Source of the DNA: Eubacterium sp.
GTDB lineage: Bacteria > Bacillota > Clostridia > Lachnospirales > Lachnospiraceae
Assembly (NCBI GenBank): GCA_003486385.1
Contig: DNFT01000115.1
Coordinates: 60,896 to 124,895 of the forward strand
Length of the DNA: 64,000 nt
Direction of reading: 5' to 3'
Made by a program: the position numbers and the translations under genes. Numbering within the stretch: position 1 is the first letter of the stretch; each line of letters starts with the position of its first letter. Under the pieces are notes generated by a model. It saw only the letters and a list, made by a program, of their open reading frames with translations. It did no database searches and had not been told where the DNA came from. Shown piece by piece: positions 9,278-20,700 of this stretch.

Positions 9278-10225
9278 CTACCTGCTGTTTTTAAGTGCTG
9301 TACCCTCTGTAAGCCTGCAGCCTCTTAGGAATGAAGCCGCATCCATTCTCTTCTTTCCCTCAAGCTGCACCTCATTGACCCTCAGCACACCTGCACCTGT
9401 TGTGATGTCAAATGTGTTTTTGGTTATATTGGTTATTATACCACACTCCTGTGCGCTGTATTCCTTATCTGAATCGACTACATCCGCACCGAAAAGCTTT
9501 AACAGCTTTCCGTCAAGGAAGGAATATGCTGCCGGTGCAGGGTCAAGTCCCCTCATAAGCCTCTCAAGCTCAACGGCAGGTCTTGTAAAATCAAGATTTC
9601 CAAGACTCTTGTCTATCATGGAAGCATAGCAGGTATCGCCCTCCTGCTTCACAGGAGTAATAGTCCCGGCTTCTAATCCGTCAAGCGTTTTAATTAAAAG
9701 CTGCGCACCGACAACGGAAAGCTTATCGTGGTATGTCTCATACGTCTCCTTCGGCTCAATAGCAACTTCTTCCTTAAGAAGCATGTCTCCTGTGTCAAGT
9801 CCCTTATCCATCTGCATTGTGGTAACACCGCTCACCTTTTCGCCATTTATTATGACCCACTGGAGCGGTGCCGCTCCGCGGTACATCGGGAGAAGCGATG
9901 CATGTACATTCACACATCCGTACTTAGGAAGTGTAAGTACGCTCACAGGAAGGAGCTGTCCGAATGCGACTACAACAATCACGTCCGGAGCAAGCTTTTT
10001 AAGCTCTTCCAGAAATTCTTCATTCTTTCTTACTCTCTCCGGCTGGAATACCGGTATATCATGTTTTACCGCCTCCGCCTTAACAGGTGTCATAAGAAGC
10101 TCTTTTCCTCTGCCCTTAGGCTTATCAGGCTGTGTGACAACTGCTGCCACATCATGCCCTGCCTCTAACAGTGCCTTAAGAGTTCCAACTGCAAAGCCGG
10201 GCGTTCCCATAAAGACTACTCTCAT
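9278..10225 (-). CDS. fmt: Methionyl-tRNA formyltransferase
   Basis: Formylates initiator Met-tRNA with 10-formyl-tetrahydrofolate. Shows FMGTPGFAVGTL at the N-terminus, the folate-binding HASLLPMYRGAAPLQW and the catalytic Asp segment KGLDTGDML, then the C-terminal OB-like tRNA-binding domain. 315 residues is the usual size. GAGG precedes the ATG. It directly follows def, and the same operon includes fhs, the enzyme that makes 10-formyl-THF, so supply, use and later removal of the formyl group are encoded together. Confidence 0.96.
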   Translation of the reverse strand: MRVVFMGTPGFAVGTLKALLEAGHDVAAVVTQPDKPKGRGKELLMTPVKAEAVKHDIPVFQPERVRKNEEFLEELKKLAPDVIVVVAFGQLLPVSVLTLPKYGCVNVHASLLPMYRGAAPLQWVIINGEKVSGVTTMQMDKGLDTGDMLLKEEVAIEPKETYETYHDKLSVVGAQLLIKTLDGLEAGTITPVKQEGDTCYASMIDKSLGNLDFTRPAVELERLMRGLDPAPAAYSFLDGKLLKLFGADVVDSDKEYSAQECGIITNITKNTFDITTGAGVLRVNEVQLEGKKRMDAASFLRGCRLTEGTALKNSR

Positions 10226-10236
10226 ATATTCCTCAT

Positions 10237-10734
10237 CTACTTTCTGTATTTCTTATTCTTTTTGTTGTCCTCTTCAGACTCGGTATCAACAAGCTCCCCT
10301 TCAACCAGCTCGGTATAAAGATGACCGTCAAGATGTGCAAGCTCATGGCAGATAGCACGCGCTAAAAGCTCCTCGCCTTCTATAACATACTCATTCATCT
10401 CTTCGTCATAAGCCTTAGCCTTAACATAATCAGGTCTTGTTACTGTACCCGCCTTACCCGGAACACTGAGGCAGCCTTCACTTCCTGTCTGGCTTCCACT
10501 TGTCTCAAGAATCTCCGGATTTATCATGACAATCGGACCTTCTCCCACATCAATCACAACTATTCTCTTTAATACACCTACCTGTGGAGCTGCAAGACCG
10601 ACACCCTCAGCCTCATACATTGTATCAAGCATATCATCAATAAGTGTAAGTGTACGCTCGTTAACCTCCTCCACTTCCTTACATACCTTGGTAAGGCAAG
10701 GATCGCCAACTGTTCTAATCTGTCTAAGTGCCAT
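10237..10734 (-). CDS. def: Peptide deformylase (with unusual HELAH motif)
   Basis: Removes the N-formyl group from nascent proteins. The 165-residue protein shows motif 1 GVGLAAPQVG, motif 2 EGCLSVPG with the metal-binding Cys, and motif 3 CHELAHLDG. In most deformylases motif 3 is HExDH; here the Asp is Ala, while the two metal His and the catalytic Glu remain. An Asp/Glu/Lys-rich tail ends the protein. Start ATG with AGAGGA upstream. Likely active since catalytic residues are kept, but the substitution merits checking. Followed 11 bases later by fmt. Confidence 0.93.
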   Translation of the reverse strand: MALRQIRTVGDPCLTKVCKEVEEVNERTLTLIDDMLDTMYEAEGVGLAAPQVGVLKRIVVIDVGEGPIVMINPEILETSGSQTGSEGCLSVPGKAGTVTRPDYVKAKAYDEEMNEYVIEGEELLARAICHELAHLDGHLYTELVEGELVDTESEEDNKKNKKYRK

Positions 10735-10758
10735 TTTATTTTCCTCTCTTCTTATAAT

Positions 10759-13005
10759 TTACTGGTTAAAATCAAACTGTACACTCACCATTCTGAAATC
10801 CTGTTCATGTTCTCTTATATACTTCTCTAATATATCCTTAACCTGTGTCAGAACTGTGTACTGTTTATGTTTAAAAAATAAAAGAACTGAAAAAATATCA
10901 TTAAGTTTATACACTGAAGCCCTCGACGGACCTATCGCGCGGGGCATATCGTCTTCATCATAATATATTTTTCTTAATTCCTTTGTGGTTTCCTGTAAAA
11001 GCCACACCGGGGTGTCATTTGCAAGCTGCTCATTTTTCGATGATACCTTGACTGTGAGAAGATTCGATACCGGTGGATAATCCATAAGCTCACGGTACAT
11101 TATCTCCTGCTCATAAAAAGCATCATAATCATGCTTCATAGCAGTCTGTATGCTGTAATGTGACGGGTCGTAGGTCTGTATAATAACATTCCCACGCTTA
11201 TCGCCTCGTCCTGCCCTTCCCGCCGCCTGTGTAAGAAGCTCAAAGGTTCTCTCCTGCGCCCTGAAATCCGATGAATACAATGACAAATCGGCAAGAAGTA
11301 TTCCCATAAGTGTTACATTCGGAAAATCATGCCCCTTTACAATCATCTGTGTTCCGACTAATATATCTGCATTGCCGCCGGAGAATTCCTCAAGAATCTT
11401 TTCATGCCCTTCCTTTCCCTTGGTCGTATCAAAATCCATTCGCAGAACTCTTGCCGCAGGAAAGGCCTCCTTCACAGCCTGTTCTATCTTCTCTGTTCCT
11501 ACCTTGAAGCCACCTATATATTTTGAACCGCACTTTGGACATAGCTTCTTGTCCGGCTCGGTATATCCACAATAATGGCATACAAGTCTTCCATTGTTAT
11601 GTGCTGTCAATGAGATGTCACAATGAGGACATTTTATCACATGTCCGCACTCTCTGCAATTAATAAATCCAACATATCCGCGCCTGTTTAAAAATAGCAT
11701 AACCTGCTCCTTATTATTCAGACGCTCCTCAATCATTTTTTTTAGTCTTCTGCTAAAGATGGATTTATTACCACTCCTTAATTCTTCCCTTAGGTCAACT
11801 GTCTCAACCTCTGGGAGGGTGCTTTCACCCGCCCTGTTATTCATGACAAAAAGCTTATATTCTCCGCTTCGCGCCTTGTAATACGCGTCCACCGATGGTG
11901 TGGCAGAGCCAAGTATAACAGAAGCATTACACATGGCAGCAAGCTCGACTGCCGTCTCCCTTGCATGATACCTAGGCACACTGTCACTCTTATATGCACC
12001 TTCATGCTCCTCATCTATAACAATAAGTCCAAGCCTGTCAAATGGTGTAAAAAGAGCTGAGCGCGGACCAATCATAATCTTTATCTCTCCCCGTTTTGCG
12101 CGGAGGTACTGGTCATAACGCTCACCCTTTGACATTCTTGAATTGAGAATAGAAACCACATTACCAAATCTTTTGTAGAAGCGCATTACCGTCTGGTAGG
12201 TGAGCGCAATCTCCGGTATGAGCATAATAACCTGCTTATCCATGGACAGCACATGCTCAATCACCTCAAGATATACCTCCGTCTTACCGCTGCCTGTGAC
12301 TCCCTTTATAAGATACGTGCCATGTATGCCCTTATCGTAGTCCTCTATTATCGAATCAGCCACATAGCTCTGTTCCGGGTTAAGCACACATTTGGCAGCC
12401 GGTGCATACTCCTTATGGATTGGATTGCGGTAAACCATATTGTCACTTCTTATTATTACTCCCTGCTTTACAAGTGCTGTGATTGTCGGGCCGGCAATAT
12501 TAAGCTTCGACCTTATGATTTCTTCGTCTAAGTCCCCATCCTCAGCCAGTGCCGTCACAAGCCTTTTCTTTGCGGTGTAATGCTTTTTCTCACACTCTGC
12601 AATCAGGCTTTCAAGCTTATCCTTATCCTGCACATACTCAGGTGATAATGCGATAATGCTCTCTTTCTTCTCCTTGACCGTCTCCTTAACCGGAAGCACG
12701 GTCTTGAGAGCCTGATTGATTGTAGCTCCGTAATTGTGCTTCATCCAGTAGGCAAGCTTTATCATGCGTCCGTCAATCGTAACCGCATTCGTTACCATTG
12801 ATTCAACCTTTTTCATCCTGTCCGTGTCAAATTCAGCCTCATCGGTTATATTTACAACATAACCGGTTATCCTCCTGTTTCCAAACGGCACGTTCACCTG
12901 TGAACCAATCTCCACACTCCCTAAAAGCTCATCCGGCAGAATATACTGAAATGTCTTATCAAGTTTATCAATAGATATATCAACTATGATATCTGCGAAC
13001 CACAT
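10759..13005 (-). CDS. priA: Primosomal replication restart helicase PriA
   Basis: 3'-5' helicase that reloads the replisome at stalled forks. The 748-residue protein has the N-terminal 3'-end-binding domain, Walker A GVTGSGKTE, DEEH (motif II), and paired zinc-binding motifs CRECGHVIKCPHC and CHYCG with CPKCG, followed by TQMIVKGHDFPNV and the Q-A-A-G-R-A-G-R-G motif VI. The ATG overlaps the 3' end of murE by 22 bases, with GAGG upstream, pointing to coupling. Position beside murE/murF and def/fmt is a common Firmicutes layout. Confidence 0.97.
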   Translation of the reverse strand: MWFADIIVDISIDKLDKTFQYILPDELLGSVEIGSQVNVPFGNRRITGYVVNITDEAEFDTDRMKKVESMVTNAVTIDGRMIKLAYWMKHNYGATINQALKTVLPVKETVKEKKESIIALSPEYVQDKDKLESLIAECEKKHYTAKKRLVTALAEDGDLDEEIIRSKLNIAGPTITALVKQGVIIRSDNMVYRNPIHKEYAPAAKCVLNPEQSYVADSIIEDYDKGIHGTYLIKGVTGSGKTEVYLEVIEHVLSMDKQVIMLIPEIALTYQTVMRFYKRFGNVVSILNSRMSKGERYDQYLRAKRGEIKIMIGPRSALFTPFDRLGLIVIDEEHEGAYKSDSVPRYHARETAVELAAMCNASVILGSATPSVDAYYKARSGEYKLFVMNNRAGESTLPEVETVDLREELRSGNKSIFSRRLKKMIEERLNNKEQVMLFLNRRGYVGFINCRECGHVIKCPHCDISLTAHNNGRLVCHYCGYTEPDKKLCPKCGSKYIGGFKVGTEKIEQAVKEAFPAARVLRMDFDTTKGKEGHEKILEEFSGGNADILVGTQMIVKGHDFPNVTLMGILLADLSLYSSDFRAQERTFELLTQAAGRAGRGDKRGNVIIQTYDPSHYSIQTAMKHDYDAFYEQEIMYRELMDYPPVSNLLTVKVSSKNEQLANDTPVWLLQETTKELRKIYYDEDDMPRAIGPSRASVYKLNDIFSVLLFFKHKQYTVLTQVKDILEKYIREHEQDFRMVSVQFDFNQ

Positions 13006-14468
13006 TTTAATTCCTCAAGCACTTCCTTTATAAGGACTCTCTCATCCATAGGATATTTTACACCCTTAATCTCCTGATAATCCTCATGTCCCTTTCCGGC
13101 AAGCACGATTATATCTCCTTCTCTGCCATTCTCTATGGCGTAGCGGATTGCCTCCTTGCGGTCCGGAATTTCTATAAACTCTCCACCCGTCTTTTCTATG
13201 CTGCTTCTTATGTCGGCTATAATATCAAGCGGCTCCTCATACCGCGGATTATCTGAGGTTATTATTGTAAAATCGGCAAGCTTGCCGGAAACCTCACCCA
13301 TCTCATATCTGCGGAGCTTGGAACGGTTTCCGCCGCAGCCGAAAACACTGACGAGCCTCTTAGGATTATATTCCCTTAATGTCTCTAAAATGCTCTTTAA
13401 GCTCATCGCATTATGCGCATAATCAATCATCAGGATAAATTTATCCGAAACCTTCACCGGTTCAACTCTTCCCTTTACCGCAACCGTTAAAAGTGCCTCC
13501 TTAATCTTCTCATCATCGACATCAAGATGTCTTGTCACAGCAACGGCACAGAGAGAATTATAGACGCTGAACTTACCCGGCAGTGAAAGCCTGATGTGAA
13601 GCTTCTCCCCGGCTATATCGTACTCCGTGCTTATATGTCCCGGCTCATGGACATACTGTATGTTCACGGCTCTAAGCCCAGCACCCTCATTAAGTCCATA
13701 AGTCTCTACCGCACATGTATGACCTTCTAACACCTGTGCGGTATGTTCATCATCGAAATTGACGATACCTGTCCTGCACTGCTTAAACAGAAGTCCCTTG
13801 CAGTGCATATAGTCCTCAAAACTTGCATGCTCGTTAGGTCCGATATGATCCGGCTCAAGATTGGTGAATACTCCGATATCAAACGTAATTCCCGCGCATC
13901 TTTTCATCATGAGAGCCTGCGAGGACACCTCCATGACAACACACTTGCAGCCGTTATCGACCATCTCCCTGAAGTATCTCTGGACATCGTAGGATTCCGG
14001 CGTGGTATTGGCGGATTCAATATGTCTTGCTCCCGTTATTATCTCAATTGTTCCTATAAGTCCGGTCTTATACCCACATCTTTCGAGTATCCCGCGAACC
14101 ATGAATGCCGTGGTAGTCTTTCCCTTAGTGCCTGTAATTCCTATAGTGAAAAGCTCCTTTGCCGGGTGGCCGAAATATGCCGCCGACACCATCGCAAGTG
14201 TATTTCTGCAATCCTCCGCTGCGACAAAGGCAGTATCCTTCCTGTTTTCGGTAATCTCCACCTTTTCCTCAGTTATAATCGCAGCCGCACCCTGCCTGAT
14301 TGCCTCATCTATGAAGGTATGGCCATCAAATACCGTTCCTCTCACACATACAAAAAGGCATCCCTTTACAATCTTTCTTGAATCACAGACCAGCTCTGTA
14401 ATCTCAACATTCTCATTTCCATTGTACAGCGTATAATCAAGCTCTGAAATCAATTCCTTTAATATCAT
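12984..14468 (-). CDS. murE: UDP-N-acetylmuramoyl-L-alanyl-D-glutamate--2,6-diaminopimelate ligase
   Basis: Adds the third residue of the peptidoglycan stem peptide. Motifs: N-terminal CDSRKIVKGCLFVCVRG, ATP-binding GITGTKGKTTT, and the substrate-selecting DNPR in TSDNPRYEEP. DNPR is the signature for meso-diaminopimelate rather than lysine, so the wall is predicted to be meso-DAP type. The ATG at 14468 is chosen over an upstream in-frame start at 14507 because GGGAGG is six bases before it, giving 494 residues. It follows murF by 69 bases and overlaps priA. Confidence 0.96.
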   Translation of the reverse strand: MILKELISELDYTLYNGNENVEITELVCDSRKIVKGCLFVCVRGTVFDGHTFIDEAIRQGAAAIITEEKVEITENRKDTAFVAAEDCRNTLAMVSAAYFGHPAKELFTIGITGTKGKTTTAFMVRGILERCGYKTGLIGTIEIITGARHIESANTTPESYDVQRYFREMVDNGCKCVVMEVSSQALMMKRCAGITFDIGVFTNLEPDHIGPNEHASFEDYMHCKGLLFKQCRTGIVNFDDEHTAQVLEGHTCAVETYGLNEGAGLRAVNIQYVHEPGHISTEYDIAGEKLHIRLSLPGKFSVYNSLCAVAVTRHLDVDDEKIKEALLTVAVKGRVEPVKVSDKFILMIDYAHNAMSLKSILETLREYNPKRLVSVFGCGGNRSKLRRYEMGEVSGKLADFTIITSDNPRYEEPLDIIADIRSSIEKTGGEFIEIPDRKEAIRYAIENGREGDIIVLAGKGHEDYQEIKGVKYPMDERVLIKEVLEELKCGSQIS

Positions 14469-14537
14469 GTAAAACCTCCCTGAATGTCGCAAATCGTGTC
14501 CGGTCAAATTATATTCCTACCACATATCTATTATTTA

Positions 14538-15971
14538 TCAACCAAGCAGTCCATCAACCACTTCGTTGAGCTTCATTCCTCTTGAACCTTTAAACAGCAC
14601 CGCTGTCCCCGGTTTTATCTCCGCCTTAAGATATTCCGTGATATCTCTCAGCGTATCAAAATGCTTTATCTTTCCTATATACTGTTCAGCACCATATCCT
14701 ATGTACCTGGCAAGCTCTCCGTAGAGCAGAAGCTCATCGACCTTGCTCTGACCGGCATATTCACCGACCTGTCTGTGATACTCCTTGGTATTCTCACCCA
14801 GCTCCAGCATATCTGCGAGGACAGCAATCCTATAGTCCGCCGGCATCTGACACAGTACACTCAAGCCTGCCTTCATTGAATCGGGGCTGGCATTGTAAGA
14901 ATCATCTATATAGGCAGCTCCGTCTTTTTTTGTTATATGCTGTCTCATGGCAACACCTGTATAGCCCTCAAGAGCTTTGACAGCCGCTCTTAAATCCACT
15001 CCGAAAAATTCTGCCACGGCAAGCGCCACAAGTGCATTGTTCACATTATGTGCTCCAAGCACATTTAACCTGACCGGTATTCTGACATCGCCATGAAGCA
15101 TGTCAAAACCCACTCCGTTTTCATCGGAATACTCATTCTCCGCCCTGTAATCGCAGTCAGCCGAATGACCGAATGTGCATATCCTAAGCTTCCTGTTATC
15201 CTCTTTTCCAAACACCCCGGCATAGCTATTCCTGCAAAGGTCTGCACGCTCTTTCAGCAATACGTCATCCCCATTGAGAAAAATGCAGCCGCCCTCAGTG
15301 ATGGCGTCCGTTATATGCCACTTCTCGCGAAGTATATTCTCCTGTGAGCCAAGCTGTTCAATATGGCTTACACCGATATTTGTCATAACAGCGGCATTGA
15401 GGGAAAGCAGAGTGGAAAGACGCTTCATCTCGCCCTTCTCGCTCATTCCCATCTCAATAACCGCAGCCTCGTCATCAGGAGCTATATTCATAATAGTAAC
15501 AGGAACTCCTATCTGGCTGTTGGCATTCCCGGCGGTCTTAAATACCTTAAGCCCGCCGGACAGGGCACAGGCTATCATCTCCTTGGTGGTTGTCTTTCCT
15601 ACACTTCCGGTTACTCCCACCTTATTAAGCGAAAGCCTGCTCTCATACTCTTTCGCGGTAAGCTGCATAGCCCTCACGGAATCCTCCGCAAGCACTATCG
15701 GCTTAGGCTGTATTCCTAAGCTTCTCCACTTGTCAATCAGGCCTGCAACAGCCTCCTCATTCTGTGTCAAAGACGCTGATGCACCGCAGTCAAAAGCGCT
15801 CTCTATGTACTTATGCCCATCGACGCGCTCACCTACAATAGGTGCGAACATAAGTCCCGGTTCAGCCTTGCCTGAATTGGTCGCAAAATTATCTATCTGT
15901 ACATTCTCATCACCACAGAGCAGGCTTCCGCCCACAGCCCTGACTATATCTTTGACACAAAAATCTTTCAT
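14538..15971 (-). CDS. murF: UDP-N-acetylmuramoyl-tripeptide--D-alanyl-D-alanine ligase
   Basis: Completes the cytoplasmic muramyl-pentapeptide. The 477-residue protein has the Mur ligase ATP motif GVTGSVGKTTTKE, the central-domain AAVIEMGMS and NIGVSHIE stretches, and NALVALA plus the C-terminal DDSYNASPDSM motif distinctive of MurF. The ATG at 15971 is taken as start; an in-frame GTG at 15989 lacks a ribosome site. It follows fhs and precedes murE in the same orientation. Confidence 0.95.
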   Translation of the reverse strand: MKDFCVKDIVRAVGGSLLCGDENVQIDNFATNSGKAEPGLMFAPIVGERVDGHKYIESAFDCGASASLTQNEEAVAGLIDKWRSLGIQPKPIVLAEDSVRAMQLTAKEYESRLSLNKVGVTGSVGKTTTKEMIACALSGGLKVFKTAGNANSQIGVPVTIMNIAPDDEAAVIEMGMSEKGEMKRLSTLLSLNAAVMTNIGVSHIEQLGSQENILREKWHITDAITEGGCIFLNGDDVLLKERADLCRNSYAGVFGKEDNRKLRICTFGHSADCDYRAENEYSDENGVGFDMLHGDVRIPVRLNVLGAHNVNNALVALAVAEFFGVDLRAAVKALEGYTGVAMRQHITKKDGAAYIDDSYNASPDSMKAGLSVLCQMPADYRIAVLADMLELGENTKEYHRQVGEYAGQSKVDELLLYGELARYIGYGAEQYIGKIKHFDTLRDITEYLKAEIKPGTAVLFKGSRGMKLNEVVDGLLG

Positions 15972-15999
15972 CTTAATAAAATTCCTCACTTAACTATTT

Positions 16000-17667
16000 T
16001 TAGAACAATCCTACAATCTTATCATCTACGACATCAATGTTCTCTGCTGCCGGAACCTTAGGAAGACCCGGCATTGTCATGACCGTTCCTGTGATTGCAA
16101 CAACGAAGCCTGCGCCTGCGCTCACATATACCTCACGGATGTTTACATTGAAGCCCTCCGGACGTCCGAGTGCATTAGGGTCATCGGAAAGTGAATACTG
16201 GTTCTTTGCCATACATACAGGAAGGTTTCCATACCCCATCTTCTCTATCTTCTTTAACATTCTTGAAGCCTCAGCAGAATAGGTCACTGAGCCTGCACCA
16301 TATATCTTCGTCGCTATCGCCTCAATCTTATCCTTAAGCGGAGCGTCAAGCTCGTATGTGAACTTAAGCTCACTCTTCTTATTTTCAATAGTCCTTATAA
16401 CCTTAGCCGCAAGCTCCTCGCCGCCCTTTCCGCCTTCTGCCCATACTCTGGCAAGAGCAAATTCGCAGCCCATATCCTCACAGTGCTTCTTGATAAACTC
16501 ATACTCCTCCTCAGTATCGGTAAGGAAGGAGTTGAGAGTTACAACAACCGGCACACCAAAGGCATGAAGATTTTCAATGTGCTTATCAAGATTGACAATA
16601 CCCTTCTTTACAGCCTCAAGGTTCGGTGCGGCAAGCTCATCCTTCTTCACCCCGCCATTGTACTTAAGTGCCTTTACGGTTGCAAGAATGACCACTGCGT
16701 CAGGCGCAATTCCTGCCTTACGGCACTTGATATCCATGAACTTCTCAGCTCCAAGGTCGGCACCGAAGCCTGCCTCTGTCACAACATAATCTGCCATCTT
16801 AAGAGCCGCCTTCGTTGCCCTTACACTGTTACAGCCATGCGCTATATTAGCGAACGGTCCACCATGTACAAGGGCAGGTGTTCCTTCAAGTGTCTGAATC
16901 ATATTAGGCTTGATCGCATCCTTTAAAAGTGCAGCCATCGCGCCTACAGCCTTGAGGTCTGCCGCTGTGACAGGCTCACCGGCATAATTATATGCTACAA
17001 TTATCCTTCCAAGTCGGTCTTTTAAATCATCCATATCATTTGCAAGACAGAGAATAGCCATTATCTCCGTCGCAACAGTGATGACAAAGTGATCCTCCCT
17101 TACAAAACCATCCGCCTTGGCTCCAAGACCTACAACAACATTTCTTAAAACTCTGTCATTCATGTCAAGACATCTCTTCCACACAATCTGTCTTGTGTCA
17201 ATCTGAAGAGCATTTCCCTGCTGGATATGATTATCGAGCATAGCTGCAAGAAGATTATTTGCTGAAGTGATTGCATGAAAATCACCTGTAAAGTGGAGAT
17301 TAAGCTCCTCCATCGGTACAACCTGCGCATAGCCGCCGCCTGCCGCACCACCCTTCACACCAAAACAAGGTCCAAGTGACGGCTCTCTGAGTGCTACCAT
17401 CGTCTTCTTTCCGGCCCTGTTAAGCGCATCAGCAAGTCCGATGCTGATTGTTGTCTTTCCCTCACCTGCCGGTGTCGGATTGATTGCTGTCACAAGAATA
17501 AGCTTACCATTCTCATTGCTCTCAATGCTTTTAAGATATTCATCCGAAAGCTTGGTCTTGTACTTACCATAAAGCTCAAGGTCTTCCTCACCTATTCCAA
17601 ACCTTGCCGCAATCTCCTTGATTGGACGCATATCAGCGCTCTGTGCGATTTCAATATCACTTTTCAT
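16000..17667 (-). CDS. fhs: Formate--tetrahydrofolate ligase
   Basis: ATP-dependent formation of 10-formyl-THF from formate, used in acetogenic and purinolytic metabolism and for formylation. The 555-residue protein carries the P-loop-like [31 protein letters not shown], and the C-terminal [19 protein letters not shown]. The ATG at 17667, with AAGGAG upstream, is preferred over an upstream start at 17703 and gives the standard N-terminus. It is placed between ftsK and murF; its cofactor product serves fmt further down the operon. Confidence 0.97.
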   Translation of the reverse strand: MKSDIEIAQSADMRPIKEIAARFGIGEEDLELYGKYKTKLSDEYLKSIESNENGKLILVTAINPTPAGEGKTTISIGLADALNRAGKKTMVALREPSLGPCFGVKGGAAGGGYAQVVPMEELNLHFTGDFHAITSANNLLAAMLDNHIQQGNALQIDTRQIVWKRCLDMNDRVLRNVVVGLGAKADGFVREDHFVITVATEIMAILCLANDMDDLKDRLGRIIVAYNYAGEPVTAADLKAVGAMAALLKDAIKPNMIQTLEGTPALVHGGPFANIAHGCNSVRATKAALKMADYVVTEAGFGADLGAEKFMDIKCRKAGIAPDAVVILATVKALKYNGGVKKDELAAPNLEAVKKGIVNLDKHIENLHAFGVPVVVTLNSFLTDTEEEYEFIKKHCEDMGCEFALARVWAEGGKGGEELAAKVIRTIENKKSELKFTYELDAPLKDKIEAIATKIYGAGSVTYSAEASRMLKKIEKMGYGNLPVCMAKNQYSLSDDPNALGRPEGFNVNIREVYVSAGAGFVVAITGTVMTMPGLPKVPAAENIDVVDDKIVGLF

Positions 17668-17709
17668 GTATATTCTCCTTCTCACTATGTAATGTGTTTT
17701 CATTTATTT

Positions 17710-20700
17710 TCAGAGCTTCTGCAGAAGCTCCTCAAATTCATCCATGGTCATAAGAACCTTTCTCGGCTTAGTTCCCTCCTCAGGTCCCATAACCCCTGCC
17801 TCCTCAAGCTGATCCATAATTCTGGCAGCTCTGTTAAAGCCTATGCGGTACACTCTCTGAAGTATGCTTACTGAACCCTTGCCCTTCTCAATCAGATATC
17901 TGCCCGCCTCAGCAAAATAATCATCGTAATCATTTCCGAACGCCTGGCTTTCTGCGAAAGCCGGATTATCAATCTTACGGGCAACATCATCATGATACCC
18001 TCCTGACTCACCACAGTTAGCCTTCAGAAACTCAACCACGGCGCTTACTTCATCATCCGAAACGAATGCTCCCTGTATTCTCGCCGGCTTAGGATATCCC
18101 GCCGGTGAAAAGAGCATATCGCCCTTTCCTAAAAGCTTCTCCGCTCCGACCATATCAAGAATGGTTCTTGAGTCCACACCCGAAGATACGGCAAATGCGA
18201 TTCTTGAAGGAACATTCGCCTTTATGAGTCCTGTGATGACATCGACAGATGGTCTCTGGGTCGCAATTACAAGATGTATTCCGGCAGCTCTTGCAAGCTG
18301 TGCAAGACGCACAATGGCATCCTCGACCTCATTCTTGGCAATCATCATGAGGTCTGCAAGCTCATCAATTATAATTACGAGCTGTGGCAGCTTCGCCGGC
18401 TTATCCTCAGCCTCTATATCCTTTAGCTGCTCAACCTTCGCGTTATAACCTTTAAGGTCACGCACACCTGCCTGTGCGAACTTCTTATATCGGTCATCCA
18501 TCTCCGCTACCGCCCAGTTGAGTGCGCCCGCTGCCTTCTTAGAATCCGTGACAACAGGAATCATAAGATGCGGTATTCCATTATACACGCTCAGCTCAAC
18601 CACCTTCGGGTCAATCATTATAAGCTTGACCTCGGATGGTTTGGCTCTGTAGAGAATACTCATAATTATCGTGTTGATACATACGGATTTACCTGAACCT
18701 GTCGCACCGGCTATAAGCACATGTGGCATCTTGGCAATATCAGCAACAACGACCTGTCCCGCTATATCCTTACCAACACCGAAGGCTATCGGTGACTTAC
18801 TCTCCTCAAACGGCTTGCTCTCAATAAGCTCCCTCAGGGTAACTCCCGAGGTCTCCTTGTTAGGAACCTCTATTCCGACTGCCGCCTTTCCCGGTATAGG
18901 AGCTTCAATTCTTATATCCGCCGCCGCAAGATTGAGCTTAATATCATCGGCAAGTGACACGATACGGCTTACCTTCACACCCTGTTCAGGCTGTATCTCA
19001 TACCGCGTTACAGCCGGTCCGCAGCTCACATCGGACACCGTGACCCTCACTCCGAAATTCGACAAGGTCTGCTGAAGCTTAACCGCTGTATCGCGAAGCT
19101 CCTTCTGTGATGTCGAGCTTGTCGATTTACCTCTGTGAAGAAGCTCCACAGGTGGAAACTCATAAGGCTTTTCGACAATTTCCTCACTAAGCTGCTCAGA
19201 ATGTCTTACCTCCTCATCTATCTCAGCGTCGACCTGCTCCATTGTCTTTTCAGGCTGTGCGCCTCTTGCGGAAGCACTTGATGAAGTTCCCATTTTGTCA
19301 GCTCCACCTGTTCCCGCGCTGTCATGCTTCGTTCCTGTTCCCGGCGTCTGCTTCTGCAGGCCTTCAAGCACCGTTCTTCCCACGGCATCCGTTTTCTCCT
19401 GTCTCTGCCACTGCTCTAAGCCGTCGTCCTCAGGCAGCTCCTGAAGGTGCTCACCATAAGCATAGTCTGAATCAGCACTTTCATTCCTGTATGAAGTCTG
19501 CTCCTGTGAGTAATCGGCATAATCATCAACAAGGTCATCGTCAACGGACTCTTTTCTATAGGCTTCATCAGCATAATCGGCTTCCGTATAAGCTTCATCC
19601 GCATAAGCACTGCTGTCATCGCCATGAATATCATGGTACTCTTCCTGCTTATCATATCCTCTTGCAAAAAGACTGTCATCCGCTGCCCGGGCAGATTTAT
19701 CCTTATCTGATACCACAGGTCCTATATCATTGCTCTTAGCTGCCACAGATTTATCCCTTTTACTATGGGAGGACTTAGGAAGATTAAATATGCCGCCTGT
19801 ACTCTCATCCGAATTTTCATCGGAATCTATCTCTATAATATTCTCGGAATATCTGTCATTCTGAAATACTTCTGCGACATCCGGGCCTGATAGCCTTCCG
19901 GCTGCTGAGGTTCTCATATTCTCAGCCTCCGGCTGCTTCGGTCCTAATATATCATTTCTCCTGTTCGTGCCCGGAATCTCAATTGACAGATCGACCCCGC
20001 TCACCTTCTGGTCAAAACGTCGACGCTGTCTTTGCTGTTCCTCCTTAAGCTCCCGCTGTTCCTGCCTTATAGCTCTCTTTTTCTCCGATTCCTCCTTATA
20101 TTCGTTGATATCGTCTTTTGCGGTGTTGATAACCTTCCTGCTTCCGTTTGTAAGGCTTCTTATTATCGAGCGCTCTGAGATAATAAGCACGGCTATTATG
20201 ATAAAAACAATAATTATTATATATGTCCCGACCTTGCCGACAGCAGGTGTCAGGAATGAACAGACGGCACCGCCTACGATACCTCCGCCTTTCTTTAATG
20301 GAACCTCAAAATTATAGTAGTCCGACAGCTTTTCTAGCTTTATGTAACCGCCGCCCACCATTTCGATGAATGCACATACGAACATCGCACCAATAAACGC
20401 CGTTATGAACTTGACCCTTGCAACTCCGCTGTTCTTTCCCTTTCTAAGCATTATCACCGTACCCACAACAAGCACCACGGGAAATATGTATGCAAATATT
20501 CCGAAGGTTCCGAACTGGATTGCCGCAAAAAATGTTCCCGCCTTACCTGCTAAGCCAAAGTTACTTATAAACAGGATAAGTGCAACTGCCAGTGCAATAA
20601 ATAAAGCTGCTTCCGTGAATGAAGCGCTGTTCACCTTTTTCTTTTTTCTCTTTTTGGATGATGAACGCGATGCACTTGTCCTCGTTCCTTTCGATGCTGC

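Noticed and set aside
15274..15993. 239-codon plus-strand frame opposite murF
   Set aside because: Lies wholly over murF, whose motifs are unambiguous; product is unlike any protein and has no translation signals.
19400..19900. Possible low-complexity or foreign insert in ftsK
   Set aside because: The acidic, variable linker between membrane and motor domains is normal for FtsK/SpoIIIE and the frame is uninterrupted.
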